From: an uncultured Eubacteriales bacterium
Lineage (GTDB): Bacteria > Bacillota > Clostridia > Christensenellales > Aristaeellaceae
NCBI GenBank assembly: GCA_900315315.1
Contig: OMYT01000011.1
Location: forward strand, 1 to 64,000
DNA: 64,000 nucleotides
Direction of reading: 5' to 3'
The notes below the pieces were generated by a model. That model ran no database searches. It saw only the letters and a program-made list of their open reading frames with translations, and was not told where the DNA came from. Shown piece after piece: positions 42,885 through 52,013 of the stretch. The position numbers and the translations under genes are program-made. The stretch's first letter is position 1. Every line of letters starts with the position of its first letter.

Positions 42885-44824
42885 ACAGTCTCCTGCTGCT
42901 CTGCCGGTTCAGCGGAAGCATGTCCCATTCCTAGCTTTCCTTTGATTTTTTGTAACCGTTTCCTTCTCTTTTCTCGGATGGCCAGCCGTTCACCGAGATC
43001 TCTTGATCCCACACCATAAACAAGATAGAGAATCAATCCTGAAACAATCATGATGAAAACCGTTGAAGCGCATCGTCTGCCGGACGCGTTCATGTTCATG
43101 CCGTCGCGTCCCTCCTCGTTGCACATGCTCTGGATCACCATTGCGTACGTCGTGCCTTCGGAACTTTGGAATGTTGCGCCCATGTCGTATTCCGTGAACA
43201 ACGCGTTGAAGTTCAGCGCGAATACGGCAAGCACACTGGGCAGCACAATCGGCAGTTTCACCCGCAGGAACGTCACCAGACGACTGGCGCCGAGGTTTCT
43301 GGCTGCATCCTCGAGTTCTTCATCAATTGCGTAGAATGCAGCCTTCACCATTCGCAGTGCAAATGGTAATTTGACCACCGTATAGGCGATAATGATCAAT
43401 AGCCGCACATTCTCCTTGTAATACAGGTTCTGTCCGAACACGTACCACACGTCGTTGTTGAAGAAAATGCGGAAACTGTAACAGATTAGGATTGTCGGCA
43501 GCAGCCAGGGAAACAGCAGGCAGCCTTCCACCAGAGCAGCCCGCCTCTTGCTCTTGTGTTTACCTCTGAACTTGAAGATATAATTGACGGCAATCACCAC
43601 AATGACACAAGCCAGGGCCGCGGCCAGGGCCGACAGGATAAAGCTCAGCCGGATGCCACCCACTGTCTTCTCGTTGGAAAACACACCGGAAATTGCGCCG
43701 ACCCGCGTTGTGACCTTGCCGTTGCTTCTCGTGTAGGAATAGTTTTCCACTCCGAAGAAATTGGACAGCGTCCACCCTCCGAGATCAAGGGTCTTCGTGC
43801 GTACCGCAGACCAGTTCTGGAACGCAAACAGGATAATCATCACGACCGGCGTCATATAGATGATGAACAGCACATAGGCATAGATATGCGCCAGTACATT
43901 TGCCGCCGGATTCTGGATCTTTTGCTTTACCAGTTTTGCCTTGGTCTTGCTGACCGAAAGATAATGCCCTTTGTGTTCATAATGGTTCAGGAACAACAGC
44001 AGAACGATCGTGAACAGCGCCAGGATTACGCTCAGCAGGGCGGCCCGTGCCTGCGGGAAAGCTTCATCCGCCGTAGTTGACCCAGCCAGACGTACGATCT
44101 CCGGGTTGATCGAGTTGTAACCCAGCAGTGTCGGGGCGCTCATGGCGCACAGGCCGGTGATGAAAGTCATCACTGTCAGGCTGAAAAGTGTCGGCAGCAG
44201 CGTCGGCATAACAACCTTGAATAACACTTTAAACGGCTTTGCTCCTAAATTCCGGGCTGCCTCTACCGTGTTGTAGTCAATGCCTCGTATGGCGTTGCGC
44301 AGGAACAGCGCATGATTGCTTGTACACGCGAAGGTCATTGTAAACAGCACCGCGTTGAATCCCGAGAACCATTGTTTATTCATTCCCGGAAACATCTCAA
44401 CCAGCCATTTAGTCATGATCCCGTTTCCATCGTACAGAAACTGATATCCCGTAACAAGCGCCACACCGGAGTAAATCAGTGTCGTCATATATCCGATCCG
44501 CAGGATTTTTGCGCCTTTGATATCAAAATATTCTGTCAGCAATACGATGGAGATGCCGACCACGTTCACCGTGATCACCAGGCATATGGCCAGCTTCAAA
44601 GAGTTCCATACAAACGACGGCATGGAACCTGCCAGGAAGAATCTGATCACTGCCAGCGGATCCGTATTCCCGGCCCTGTCCTTCGCCGTAAATATGGAAG
44701 TCAGCGTATTGATGCATGGGATAACCATAAACCCGAGGAAAAGGTAAATGAACAGTACGCCGCCGAAGACCTTGTAGATCATCGACAGGTCGATCTGTCC
44801 CTTCCTTTTGATTGTGTTCTGCAT
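42881..44824 (-). CDS. fused two-domain ABC transporter permease
   Basis: Membrane protein of 647 residues with two complete permease domains in one chain (about 25-285 and 310-610), each with roughly six helices and its own EAA loop: EAARNLGAKPFKVLFKVVMP and EDAARNLGASRLVTFLRVKLP. Such fusions are typical of ferric-ion/spermidine-type (FbpB, ThiP) transporters. A loop of about 60 residues between domain 2 helices 1 and 2 (TLDLGGWTLSNFFGVENY) faces outside. Basic C-terminal tail. AAGGAGG precedes the ATG. Third gene of the operon binding protein-ATPase-permease-HAD. Substrate unknown. Confidence 0.9.
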   Translation of the reverse strand: MQNTIKRKGQIDLSMIYKVFGGVLFIYLFLGFMVIPCINTLTSIFTAKDRAGNTDPLAVIRFFLAGSMPSFVWNSLKLAICLVITVNVVGISIVLLTEYFDIKGAKILRIGYMTTLIYSGVALVTGYQFLYDGNGIMTKWLVEMFPGMNKQWFSGFNAVLFTMTFACTSNHALFLRNAIRGIDYNTVEAARNLGAKPFKVLFKVVMPTLLPTLFSLTVMTFITGLCAMSAPTLLGYNSINPEIVRLAGSTTADEAFPQARAALLSVILALFTIVLLLFLNHYEHKGHYLSVSKTKAKLVKQKIQNPAANVLAHIYAYVLFIIYMTPVVMIILFAFQNWSAVRTKTLDLGGWTLSNFFGVENYSYTRSNGKVTTRVGAISGVFSNEKTVGGIRLSFILSALAAALACVIVVIAVNYIFKFRGKHKSKRRAALVEGCLLFPWLLPTILICYSFRIFFNNDVWYVFGQNLYYKENVRLLIIIAYTVVKLPFALRMVKAAFYAIDEELEDAARNLGASRLVTFLRVKLPIVLPSVLAVFALNFNALFTEYDMGATFQSSEGTTYAMVIQSMCNEEGRDGMNMNASGRRCASTVFIMIVSGLILYLVYGVGSRDLGERLAIREKRRKRLQKIKGKLGMGHASAEPAEQQETV

Positions 44825-44828
44825 ACCG

Positions 44829-45839
44829 TCACGCCTCCTTTTTTACGTAGGACATGACATCAGCCCTGTGGATGCCGACCTTCACCTTTTCACCGGCCTC
44901 ATAAATATTAATCCCGTCATTCTTTTCGATCACCTTCATGGTCTGGCCACCGACACTGATGTAGTATTTGATATACAGGCCATAGTATTCCCGGCTTTCG
45001 ATCACGCCGTCTGTTACGTAAACTTCGCCGGAAGCTGTATCGGTGTTGACATGTACACGTTCCAGGCGGATAAAGTGGTTCTCCTCTGGATTCAGTCCCA
45101 TTGCCTCCATGATATTCTGTCCGATCGGGTTGATATCGCCGATAAAGTTGGCCACAAATTCGGTGGCGGAGTAATTGTATACTTCGTTCGGCGTACCAAT
45201 CTGCTCGATATAGCCCTTGTTGAATACAGCGATTCGGTCGGAAAGCGTCAACGCTTCTTCCTGGTCATGAGTCACATAGATAGTGGTGATGCCGAAGTCT
45301 TTCTGCATCTTTTTCAGCTCATTCCGCAGCTGTACCCTCAGCTTGGCATCCAGGTTGCTCAGCGGCTCGTCCATACAGATAATAGCCGGCTCTGTCACCA
45401 GCGCCCGCGCAATGGCCACACGCTGCTGCTGTCCGCCGCTCAGTTGGGAAACGGCCTTCTTCAGCTGCTCATCACTCAGGTCCACCTTTGCAGCGATGGC
45501 GTTCACTTTCTTCTCGATCTCGTCCTTTTTCAGCTTTTTGATTTTCAAGCCAAACGCGATATTGTCATGCACCGTCATCGTCGGGAACAATGCATAACTT
45601 TGAAATACAATGCCGATATTCCGCTTTTCGATCGGCACGTTTGTGATATCCTTCCCCTGCATGGAAACCGTCCCGCTCACAGGCTCAATGAATCCCGTAA
45701 TTGTCCGCAGCGTGGTGGTTTTTCCACAGCCGGAAGGCCCAAGGAAGGTAAAGAATTCGCCTTCTTTTACATGCACATTGATGTTGTGCAACGCTTCAAA
45801 GTCCCCGAATTTCACAACGATATCTGACAGTTTGATCAT
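44829..45839 (-). CDS. ABC transporter ATP-binding protein (PotA/FbpC type)
   Basis: Cytoplasmic ATPase of 336 residues. Walker A GPSGCGKTT, Q-loop GIVFQSYALFPTM, signature [15 protein letters not shown], Walker B IICMDEPLSNLD, H-loop YVTHDQEEAL. A C-terminal TOBE-like regulatory domain (about 240-336: IGDINPIGQNIMEAMG, KVGIHRADVM) is present. The GTFG-like segment NVTNVPIEKRNIG (ITNVPIEKRNIG) is typical of the polyamine/iron/sulfate group. The ribosome binding site is modest (GAGGCG). It lies four bases from the permease gene. Confidence 0.92.
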   Translation of the reverse strand: MIKLSDIVVKFGDFEALHNINVHVKEGEFFTFLGPSGCGKTTTLRTITGFIEPVSGTVSMQGKDITNVPIEKRNIGIVFQSYALFPTMTVHDNIAFGLKIKKLKKDEIEKKVNAIAAKVDLSDEQLKKAVSQLSGGQQQRVAIARALVTEPAIICMDEPLSNLDAKLRVQLRNELKKMQKDFGITTIYVTHDQEEALTLSDRIAVFNKGYIEQIGTPNEVYNYSATEFVANFIGDINPIGQNIMEAMGLNPEENHFIRLERVHVNTDTASGEVYVTDGVIESREYYGLYIKYYISVGGQTMKVIEKNDGINIYEAGEKVKVGIHRADVMSYVKKEA

Positions 45840-45912
45840 AAGAACATTCGCCTCTTTTTATAAGCTGTCCCGGGCCGGCCGCCTCCTGCGGCGCCCGGCC
45901 CGACATAAAAGG

Positions 45913-45941
45913 GGGCGAGCCCGATATCTTCAGGCCCGCCC
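45913..45941 (-). terminator. partial terminator between binding protein and ATPase genes
   Basis: On the minus strand, stem GGGCGGGCCT/GGGCTCGCCC with G-U pairs, nine-base loop, then CCTTTTAT. A second GC-rich hairpin (GGGCCGGGCGCC/GGCGGCCGGCCC) follows at 45870-45900. Together they would let more binding protein than ATPase be made. Confidence 0.6.
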
Positions 45942-45955
45942 TTTGGTTTGAAAGA

Positions 45956-47158
45956 TTATTCAGCAGCAGCCTGGGTCAGCGTAGCCCAATCCAGATTGTC
46001 CCAGTCGGGTTCTGCGGGAGCATCTGCATTGTCTGCCCAGTAGAATCCGAGGTTGGTCATGATATTGGTCCATTCGGCGGAATGAGCCGTAACATATTCC
46101 GCATAAGTCATGTCAGTGCCGCCGACCTTTTCCAGCGCGAAGTTCTTGATCGCATAGATCGCGGGTACTTCTTCATAGCCAGCCAGCTTCACCGCTTCAC
46201 TGTTGCAGGGATAGCTGTCGAATTCTTCAGACCAGGCAGCCTGGGTCTCGGCGGAACCGAACCATTCGGCAAAGGCTTTGACGATTTCGGTCTGCTCGTC
46301 GGTCCGGCCTTCCTTATCCAGGACGCCCAGATACTCGGCAATATAATAGGTACCGTCGTCAATGTCGACAAGGTTCCAGTTCTCGGGATTAATCGTGCCC
46401 TTCAGAGGATTCGGATAGTTGGGATCTTCCGCTGCGGCATCAATGTTGCCGTACAGGGAGGAAGAATAGAACGTGGAGACCTGAACATCGCCGCGGATCA
46501 ACGGATCAAGGCCGTATTTGTCGCCCGTGAAGTTGCCGTTTGCGCAGTACTTCCACAGAGTTTTCCATCCTTCGACGGAGATGCCGCCGGCGGGGCTTTC
46601 CGGATCAACAAACGGATACAGCATCGCGTTATTGATGTTCATGTTGGTGGTTCCGCCGACCTTGCCCTGACGATACCAGGTGTATCCGCTGTCAACCACA
46701 TCAGCCCAGTGCGCAAAATGCAACGCCTCGCCCTTGGTGCCCAGGTCGTCGTTCCGATACAGCATCAGCACATTCTGGATCACGATGCCGTATGCTTTTC
46801 CATCATATTTAAATTCGCCTGTCTGGTCCGCCCAGGTGGGAGTCCAGTCTGCGATCTTCAGGTTTTCATAAGTGCCGTTGATCAGCTGGCTCCAGCGGGT
46901 CTCGTTCAGACCGAAGATCAGATCTCCGTCCTTCTTTTCGTTGGCCGCCTGAACCGCAGCAGTATCGCCGGAAATAACTGTATTGTCATCAATGGAAATA
47001 GTGAAACCGGCTTCTTTGGCTTTCTCGATCAGCCAAGTCGTCCGTTCAGGGGAGTTGGAGTTGCTGTAGATCCGGATGGTATAATCCTCTGCGCCGGCAA
47101 AGCTGAGCAGGGATGCCATCAGAGCAACAGTCAAAAGTACAGCAAGAAGCTTTTTCAT
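45956..47158 (-). CDS. ABC transporter substrate-binding protein (iron/polyamine type), non-lipoprotein
   Basis: Exported binding protein of 400 residues. The signal peptide (1-22) ends SFAGA/EDY with no lipobox cysteine. The mature part has the class F/AfuA-like layout: YTIRIYSNSNSPERTTWLIE, then AAVQAANEKKDGDLIFGLNE, and YGIVIQNVLMLYRNDDL. The acidic, Trp-rich C-terminus is unusual (DWDNLDWATLTQAAAE). Strong AAAGGAGG before the ATG; the frame extension to 47191 is rejected. First and probably most expressed gene of its operon. The ligand may be a metal chelate or organic anion; it cannot be told here. Confidence 0.9.
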   Translation of the reverse strand: MKKLLAVLLTVALMASLLSFAGAEDYTIRIYSNSNSPERTTWLIEKAKEAGFTISIDDNTVISGDTAAVQAANEKKDGDLIFGLNETRWSQLINGTYENLKIADWTPTWADQTGEFKYDGKAYGIVIQNVLMLYRNDDLGTKGEALHFAHWADVVDSGYTWYRQGKVGGTTNMNINNAMLYPFVDPESPAGGISVEGWKTLWKYCANGNFTGDKYGLDPLIRGDVQVSTFYSSSLYGNIDAAAEDPNYPNPLKGTINPENWNLVDIDDGTYYIAEYLGVLDKEGRTDEQTEIVKAFAEWFGSAETQAAWSEEFDSYPCNSEAVKLAGYEEVPAIYAIKNFALEKVGGTDMTYAEYVTAHSAEWTNIMTNLGFYWADNADAPAEPDWDNLDWATLTQAAAE

Positions 47159-47214
47159 GGGAGTGCCTCCTTTGTTATTTTCCGGATGCATACCGCACCC
47201 GTTTTCTTTTTCGC

Positions 47215-47243
47215 ATTATACTACAGATTGGTATCGTTTTCAA
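47215..47243 (-). promoter_or_regulatory. strong sigma-A promoter of the ABC-HAD operon
   Basis: On the minus strand TTGAAA, 17 bp, perfect TATAAT, leaving a leader of about 50 nt. Confidence 0.87.
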
Positions 47244-47272
47244 TCTATTTTTATTTCTTCTTGCTTGATTTG

Positions 47273-48586
47273 TCAGGGAATCAGTCGTCCGTTTCTCAGT
47301 CCCTTCGGAAGGTGATTTCGGATAACCCCGCCGCTGCCCTTGCCCCATCCGAGGATCAGTCCTTTATATTGAATCATGAGCCATCCTTCCTCCTCTGCAT
47401 TGATCGTTTCTCCGGCCATATATCTGCAGGCATTCTCCATATCAACTTCCAGTATTTGGCTATCCGGCGGTTCAATGCTCATTGCCGTGGCATGATCGGG
47501 AATCGCAATTCGGCCGCGAACTTCACCCAGGTGTATTCCGGCCCGTAGTACCTTTATCTCCTGCAGGTCCGGACATTCTTTAAGATGTATCAGTGTATTC
47601 CCGAGTTTATGAGTCGCTTCCGGAAAGGTTGGAAAAGTTCTTTTCAGAGTTGCTGCCTCATCCATTGAGAGACGCGGCAGTGACCGGTCTTCCGTCAATT
47701 GTTTCATTCGATTTCCCTTTTTCCTGAATTTGGCCGCAAACTGCCCCTCTGTTCTCATTCGGTGGGGATAACAGGTAAACTGACCTTCGGGCGCATTGAT
47801 CCCACCAATCCGGTAAGCTTCAGGTTCAAAGTCAGGATGCTCCTGCAGGAACCAGTCAGCATTTTCTTCATTTTCCTCCGGATTATAGGTACAAGTGGAA
47901 TAAACAAGCCGCCCGCCCGGCCGTACCAATCTGGCCGCCGCGTTCAGGATCTCCCGCTGCCGATGTGCGCATCCCTTTGCCTGTTCTTTGCTCCATTCCA
48001 TCCGGCTTTCCGGCACGCGTCTGAACATTCCTTCCCCGGAGCATGGCGCATCAACTATCACAGCATCAAAACCTTCCGGCCACTTTTCCGCCAGCCTGTC
48101 CGGCCATGAGCATGTCACAATCGTATTCGGCAGGCCGGTCCGTTCAATATTGCCGCTCAGAATCCTGGCACGTTTCGGCATGGGTTCGTTACAGATAAGC
48201 AGGCCTTCGCCGCGCATGGCAATTCCGATCTGGGTAGATTTGCCGCCGGGTGCAGAACACAAATCCAGCACCTTCTCACCCGGTCGTGCATCAAGCACGG
48301 CAGCAGGCAGCATAGCCCCCGGTTCCTGCAGATAAAATGCGCCGGCTTCATGCAGAATAGTGCTTCCTGCTTCAGAATCTGCCGGCAGCTCATACGCTTC
48401 ATCTGCCCATGGAATCTTCGGGCCTTGCCGGAACTTTTCCGTTCCATCCGCCGTTTTTAATCTATTCAGTCGGATTCCTCTGACCGGTTCTTCTTCCAGT
48501 GCATGTAAAAAAGCCGGCAGCTCACTTCCCATCTGACCTTCCATGCGGCTGACAAAGTCATCCGGCAGTTTCGGTTTCATGTTCAT
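47273..48586 (-). CDS. rsmF: NOL1/NOP2/Sun-family rRNA cytosine-C5 methyltransferase (RsmF-like)
   Basis: Cytoplasmic SAM-dependent enzyme of about 437 residues. Methyltransferase core: FYLQEPGAMLPAAVLDARPGEKVL-type entry (residues 85-110), SAM loop DLCSAPGGKSTQI, motif IV DAPCSGEGMFRR and motif VI STCTYNPEENE with the catalytic cysteine. The C-terminal 150 residues form a second domain (pre-PUA/PUA-like) as in RsmF/YebU. The start is taken as the ATG overlapping the previous stop by four bases; ATGs nine bases upstream or six downstream are also possible. Last gene of the cdaA operon. Target base not certain. Confidence 0.87.
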   Translation of the reverse strand: MNMKPKLPDDFVSRMEGQMGSELPAFLHALEEEPVRGIRLNRLKTADGTEKFRQGPKIPWADEAYELPADSEAGSTILHEAGAFYLQEPGAMLPAAVLDARPGEKVLDLCSAPGGKSTQIGIAMRGEGLLICNEPMPKRARILSGNIERTGLPNTIVTCSWPDRLAEKWPEGFDAVIVDAPCSGEGMFRRVPESRMEWSKEQAKGCAHRQREILNAAARLVRPGGRLVYSTCTYNPEENEENADWFLQEHPDFEPEAYRIGGINAPEGQFTCYPHRMRTEGQFAAKFRKKGNRMKQLTEDRSLPRLSMDEAATLKRTFPTFPEATHKLGNTLIHLKECPDLQEIKVLRAGIHLGEVRGRIAIPDHATAMSIEPPDSQILEVDMENACRYMAGETINAEEEGWLMIQYKGLILGWGKGSGGVIRNHLPKGLRNGRLIP

Positions 48587-49263
48587 TCCATCCATTCGGG
48601 CTTCATATATCGTTTCACGGGAAATATGGGTGTACTGAGCCGGCTTTTCCTCAGCAAGTCTTTATTTCCGGCCGTGATCACTGGAATGCAATTCAGTGCT
48701 TCAGCACATTCCAGAACTATTTTTTCCCCTTCTTCGATCATTTCTGTCGTAGTCTCATCAGCAAGGTTGGTATTGTTGATTATCAGGTCGATCTTCAGCC
48801 TTCCGCGGTTTTGGATCCGCTGTGCCAAATCCAGAATCTCGTCTTTTGTCCGGGTCAGCGGACGCATGCAGTTGATCACCAGGATCATCTTTGTCTGTTT
48901 TCTCCTCACCCTAAAAGAAGGATAATACCTGCCCAATGCCGCTGCACCCGTATCGTCTCCACCCACGTCAAAAATTACCCTGTCTGACGGAATCTCGAAC
49001 ACGCTCTGGATCTCCGCAGGAAGTGCAGGAATGTCCACGGTAGTCATTGCATAAGTCGGCATCAACATCCGGACACCTGCGTCCCGCAGTTCTTCAGCCT
49101 TTTCCCCGCTTCTGAAATATGGATTCACGATATCCAGATCTACCAGCGTCGTCTTCATTTGTTTTGTGGATTCAAGAGCAAGATTCAGCGTAATCTCCGT
49201 TTTTCCGCTTCCGTAGTTGCCGGTAAATACAAGGTATACAGCTTCACCGAACAATGAATTCAT
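48583..49263 (-). CDS. P-loop ATPase of the MinD/CobQ type, unknown role
   Basis: Cytoplasmic protein of 226 residues. Variant Walker A GNYGSGKTEI near residues 15-24, then LVDLDIVNPYFRSGEK (switch-like Asp), VIFDVGGDDTGAAALGRY (Walker B region), and INNTNLADETT with NNT as base-recognition motif. The fold resembles MinD/ArsA/CobQ NTPases, but the deviant-Lys signature is absent. It lies between an unknown membrane protein and rsmF in the cdaA operon, with four-base overlaps on both sides, so these proteins are made together. A membrane-linked partner is plausible for the upstream gene. No function is established. Confidence 0.8.
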   Translation of the reverse strand: MNSLFGEAVYLVFTGNYGSGKTEITLNLALESTKQMKTTLVDLDIVNPYFRSGEKAEELRDAGVRMLMPTYAMTTVDIPALPAEIQSVFEIPSDRVIFDVGGDDTGAAALGRYYPSFRVRRKQTKMILVINCMRPLTRTKDEILDLAQRIQNRGRLKIDLIINNTNLADETTTEMIEEGEKIVLECAEALNCIPVITAGNKDLLRKSRLSTPIFPVKRYMKPEWME

Positions 49264-50012
49264 TCATTCTCTCCTTCATCCGTTTTCCAGTTCCTTGGAT
49301 AAACCGGCTGATGGTAAGCTTTGTCTTTATCAATCAACTGCTGAGGCTTTTCATATTGCCACAGTTCCTCTTCCGGATCATTGAACAGCTCGCCGACAAC
49401 CAGTCTGCGTCGTCTTTTTTTCTGTGTCATGATTTCCGGTTTATTCGCTTCTCCTTCTTCCGGTTTTGTTCCATCAGGTTTTGCAGCCTCTATTGGTTCC
49501 GTTGGCCGACGGTAGGGGCTGTCCGCCGGTACAGTATATCCTGCGCCGGTAATGATCTGCTTTTTCTGAACGGGTTCTGCCGTGTAAACTGCCTCGGGCT
49601 CTTCCTTCTCCCATCGTGAAAAGTCTTCCTGTCCGGTTTGGGGAGGATTTGTTTTCAATTCGGGAATCGTTTCGTTTTCTTCCTCGTGTCTGAAAACTCT
49701 TCTGGGGATTATTGGCGTGCTGTTCACCGGTGACTCAGGCTGCTCTGACTCTTCCAGACTTTCTTCTTTATGACGCAGACGATTGAAATAACTTTTCCAG
49801 ACCCGTAGCGGACGCCAGCGGAAGAGATAAATTCCCAGATCCACGATCAACCCGATCACGCACAGAATCACTGCCAGAATAATCCAGTTTCTGCCAATCC
49901 ACCGAAAGAATGAGCCTCCGTTTTCTGTTGTAAACGCAGACCAAATCGAGGAGGCTGCTGCCTGCACCCATCCCAGCAAAAGTGTGAACAGCGTATTTGC
50001 CAAACTGCCCAT
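49260..50012 (-). CDS. hypothetical membrane protein in the cdaA operon
   Basis: Protein of 250 residues that I do not recognise. One or two membrane segments in the first 70 residues (LANTLFTLLLGWVQAA and WIILAVILCVIGLIVDLGIYLF), then a long hydrophilic, Glu/Pro/Lys-rich and probably disordered cytoplasmic part with a basic patch QKKRRRRLVVGELF near 195. The short conserved-looking segment FNDPEEELWQYEKPQ follows. Weak ribosome binding site GGAGACC. It overlaps the P-loop ATPase gene by four bases. It may recruit that ATPase to the membrane, which is inference from gene order. Confidence 0.75.
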   Translation of the reverse strand: MGSLANTLFTLLLGWVQAAASSIWSAFTTENGGSFFRWIGRNWIILAVILCVIGLIVDLGIYLFRWRPLRVWKSYFNRLRHKEESLEESEQPESPVNSTPIIPRRVFRHEEENETIPELKTNPPQTGQEDFSRWEKEEPEAVYTAEPVQKKQIITGAGYTVPADSPYRRPTEPIEAAKPDGTKPEEGEANKPEIMTQKKRRRRLVVGELFNDPEEELWQYEKPQQLIDKDKAYHQPVYPRNWKTDEGENE

Positions 50013-50027
50013 GGCAGGTCTCCAGTC

Positions 50028-51089
50028 TTATTGTTCGGTTACGGGTCCGATTACAACCGTCACCGTAACCGTATCGTTTGAAATGATTGCATCTTCTGAA
50101 GGCTTCTGAACTTTCAACTGGAATGCAGTGGTTTCATTCAGATTCTTCACATTAACCGTTCGCTGCTCAAGCGGCAGTTCGTTCAACTGATCCAGTACTT
50201 CCTGCCGGGCCGCGATCGAAATATTTTCCGGACTGACCTTGACTTCTTTTATTTCGTACCCTTTTGCCACTTTGCCCGTGACCTGGATCATTTCTCCGGT
50301 CTCGAAGGTTACCTTCGGCAGCATAGTCGCCTCAATCAATACGCTGTCAATAGGAACCGATGAGTCAGTGATGCCCAGAAGCGGACTGTTCACTTCTTCT
50401 CCGGCCCGGTTATACAGCTTTATATCAGAGTTCTCGGCAAAGGGGCCTTCCTTCCACTCAATCTCGTCAAGATTGATATCTGCCTTGGCTCTGGAAATAG
50501 TCTGCGCAAGTGATCTCGGACCGCTCACCGCGATGACCGTCGGGTCCACCGTCAGCGGTGACATATACATATCCTCCGGTACGTTTCCTTCAGGATTTGC
50601 AGATACCGGAATTCGCTGGCGTACAATATAGTCTTCAACATTAACCGTAACGGATGCCGGATTTGTGGAAACCACCTTTCCGAAAGTGTTGGAATTGGTG
50701 CTCAGGAGTTTGACCTCCTGTTCTCCTGTTCCGTTGATCCTGCTCAAATCCAATCTCACATTATATGCAGAAGCTTCAGCATTCTCATACTGTTTCTGTG
50801 GAACTGCGGCAACCACACTGACATCGTTCAGCATCTCGTTCAGATCGCTTACAACAATATATCCATTGTTTTTCATTGTATCTGCGCCTGTCACTGTTAC
50901 GTTCACATTTTGGAAGGTCTTATCGCGGGTCAGAGTCTCATCCTGTGAGATCACACCTGCCCACAATAACACGGAAATCAGCACCGCAATAAATTTCAGC
51001 CATCCATTGTGCAGCACAACATGCTTCAGTCCCCGAAGCAGAGAATGCAGATAGTCCTTCAGCTTGTTTCTCTTTTTTTCTTCACTCAT
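50028..51089 (-). CDS. cdaR: CdaA regulatory protein (YbbR domains)
   Basis: Membrane-anchored protein of 353 residues with a single N-terminal helix (about 30-50: WLKFIAVLISVLLWAGVI) and at least three extracellular YbbR domains. Typical motifs: NVNVTVTGADT, VTVNVEDYIVRQRIPVSANPEGN and TVIAVSGPRSLAQTISRAKADINLDE. In Bacillota it binds CdaA in the membrane and tunes c-di-AMP synthesis. Its start overlaps the cdaA stop (ATGA). Length is slightly shorter than the four-domain form of B. subtilis. Confidence 0.93.
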   Translation of the reverse strand: MSEEKKRNKLKDYLHSLLRGLKHVVLHNGWLKFIAVLISVLLWAGVISQDETLTRDKTFQNVNVTVTGADTMKNNGYIVVSDLNEMLNDVSVVAAVPQKQYENAEASAYNVRLDLSRINGTGEQEVKLLSTNSNTFGKVVSTNPASVTVNVEDYIVRQRIPVSANPEGNVPEDMYMSPLTVDPTVIAVSGPRSLAQTISRAKADINLDEIEWKEGPFAENSDIKLYNRAGEEVNSPLLGITDSSVPIDSVLIEATMLPKVTFETGEMIQVTGKVAKGYEIKEVKVSPENISIAARQEVLDQLNELPLEQRTVNVKNLNETTAFQLKVQKPSEDAIISNDTVTVTVVIGPVTEQ

Positions 51090-51949
51090 GCCCGTCCCTC
51101 CTTCGTTTCCCGCTTCACGATCTTCCGCAGGAAGGAACTAAGCCCTGAATTGGTAATGCTGTAGTAATCATTCAGGAAAGTTTTCAGTTCATCTGTGGAC
51201 AGCGGTCTCTTTAATGCGCCGTCCCGAGCCATACTGACAATGCCGGTCTCTTCGGACACAACCACTACAGCCGCGTCGGTATTCTCGCTGATCCCGACTG
51301 CCGCACGATGGCGGGTACCCAGTTCACGGCTCACACCGCTGGCTTCAGCAAGAGGCAGAATACATGCGGCCGCAATTACCTGATCATCGCGGATCACGGC
51401 AGCTCCGTCATGCAGGGGGGTATTAGGTTCAAAGATGTTTTCCAGCAGCGGGGCGGACACTTCAGCGTTCAGCCGTGTACCGGTTTCGATCACATCTTCC
51501 AACCCTGTCTGCCGTTCAAAAACAAGCAGCGCACCGACCCGGCGGCGGCTTAAGTCGACCACAGTCTGTACGATTTCGGCGATTACGGTATCTCTTTCCT
51601 CATCGATGCTACGTCGGTTGCTCTTTGTCAGAATGCGGCTCCGTCCCATCCGTTCCAGTGCTTTACGCAGTTCCGGTTGGAACAGAATCACTAATACCAG
51701 CGCGCCGTTCTGCAGGATTGCGAGCAGCAGCCAGTTCAAGCTCTTCAGTCCCATCAGACTGCTGATCAGGATGATTACCAATAACAGAAACAGGCCCTTC
51801 AGCAGGGCGCTTCCGCGTGTATGTCTTGTCAGCAGGAGCAGCTCATAGATAATGACCGCAACGATAAGGATATCGATAATGTCGATGATGCCGAGGCGAT
51901 GGGTCAGGTTCCAGATCATGTTTCGAACTGTTGCCCACAGATTTTCCAT
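51086..51949 (-). CDS. cdaA: diadenylate cyclase
   Basis: Membrane enzyme of 287 residues that joins two ATP into c-di-AMP, which governs potassium, osmolyte and wall homeostasis. Three N-terminal helices (about 18-95) and a cytoplasmic DAC domain (about 105-270) with the catalytic DGA in PLHDGAAVI and RHR in GTRHRAAVG. GGAGGTG precedes the ATG. It heads a five-gene operon; in many relatives cdaA-cdaR is followed by glmM, but here two unknown genes and rsmF follow. Confidence 0.96.
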   Translation of the reverse strand: MENLWATVRNMIWNLTHRLGIIDIIDILIVAVIIYELLLLTRHTRGSALLKGLFLLLVIILISSLMGLKSLNWLLLAILQNGALVLVILFQPELRKALERMGRSRILTKSNRRSIDEERDTVIAEIVQTVVDLSRRRVGALLVFERQTGLEDVIETGTRLNAEVSAPLLENIFEPNTPLHDGAAVIRDDQVIAAACILPLAEASGVSRELGTRHRAAVGISENTDAAVVVVSEETGIVSMARDGALKRPLSTDELKTFLNDYYSITNSGLSSFLRKIVKRETKEGRA

Positions 51950-51984
51950 GCCTTCACCTCCATCATCATTATCGTGACTGATTG

Positions 51985-52013
51985 ATTATACACATTTAAC
52001 ACTTTTTTGAAAA
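51985..52013 (-). promoter_or_regulatory. promoter of the cdaA operon
   Basis: On the minus strand TTTTCA, 17 bp, perfect TATAAT. Confidence 0.75.

Noticed and set aside
40000..48000. Genomic island suspected around the galactosidase and ABC-HAD operon
   Set aside because: No integrase, tRNA border, repeats or visible shift in base composition.
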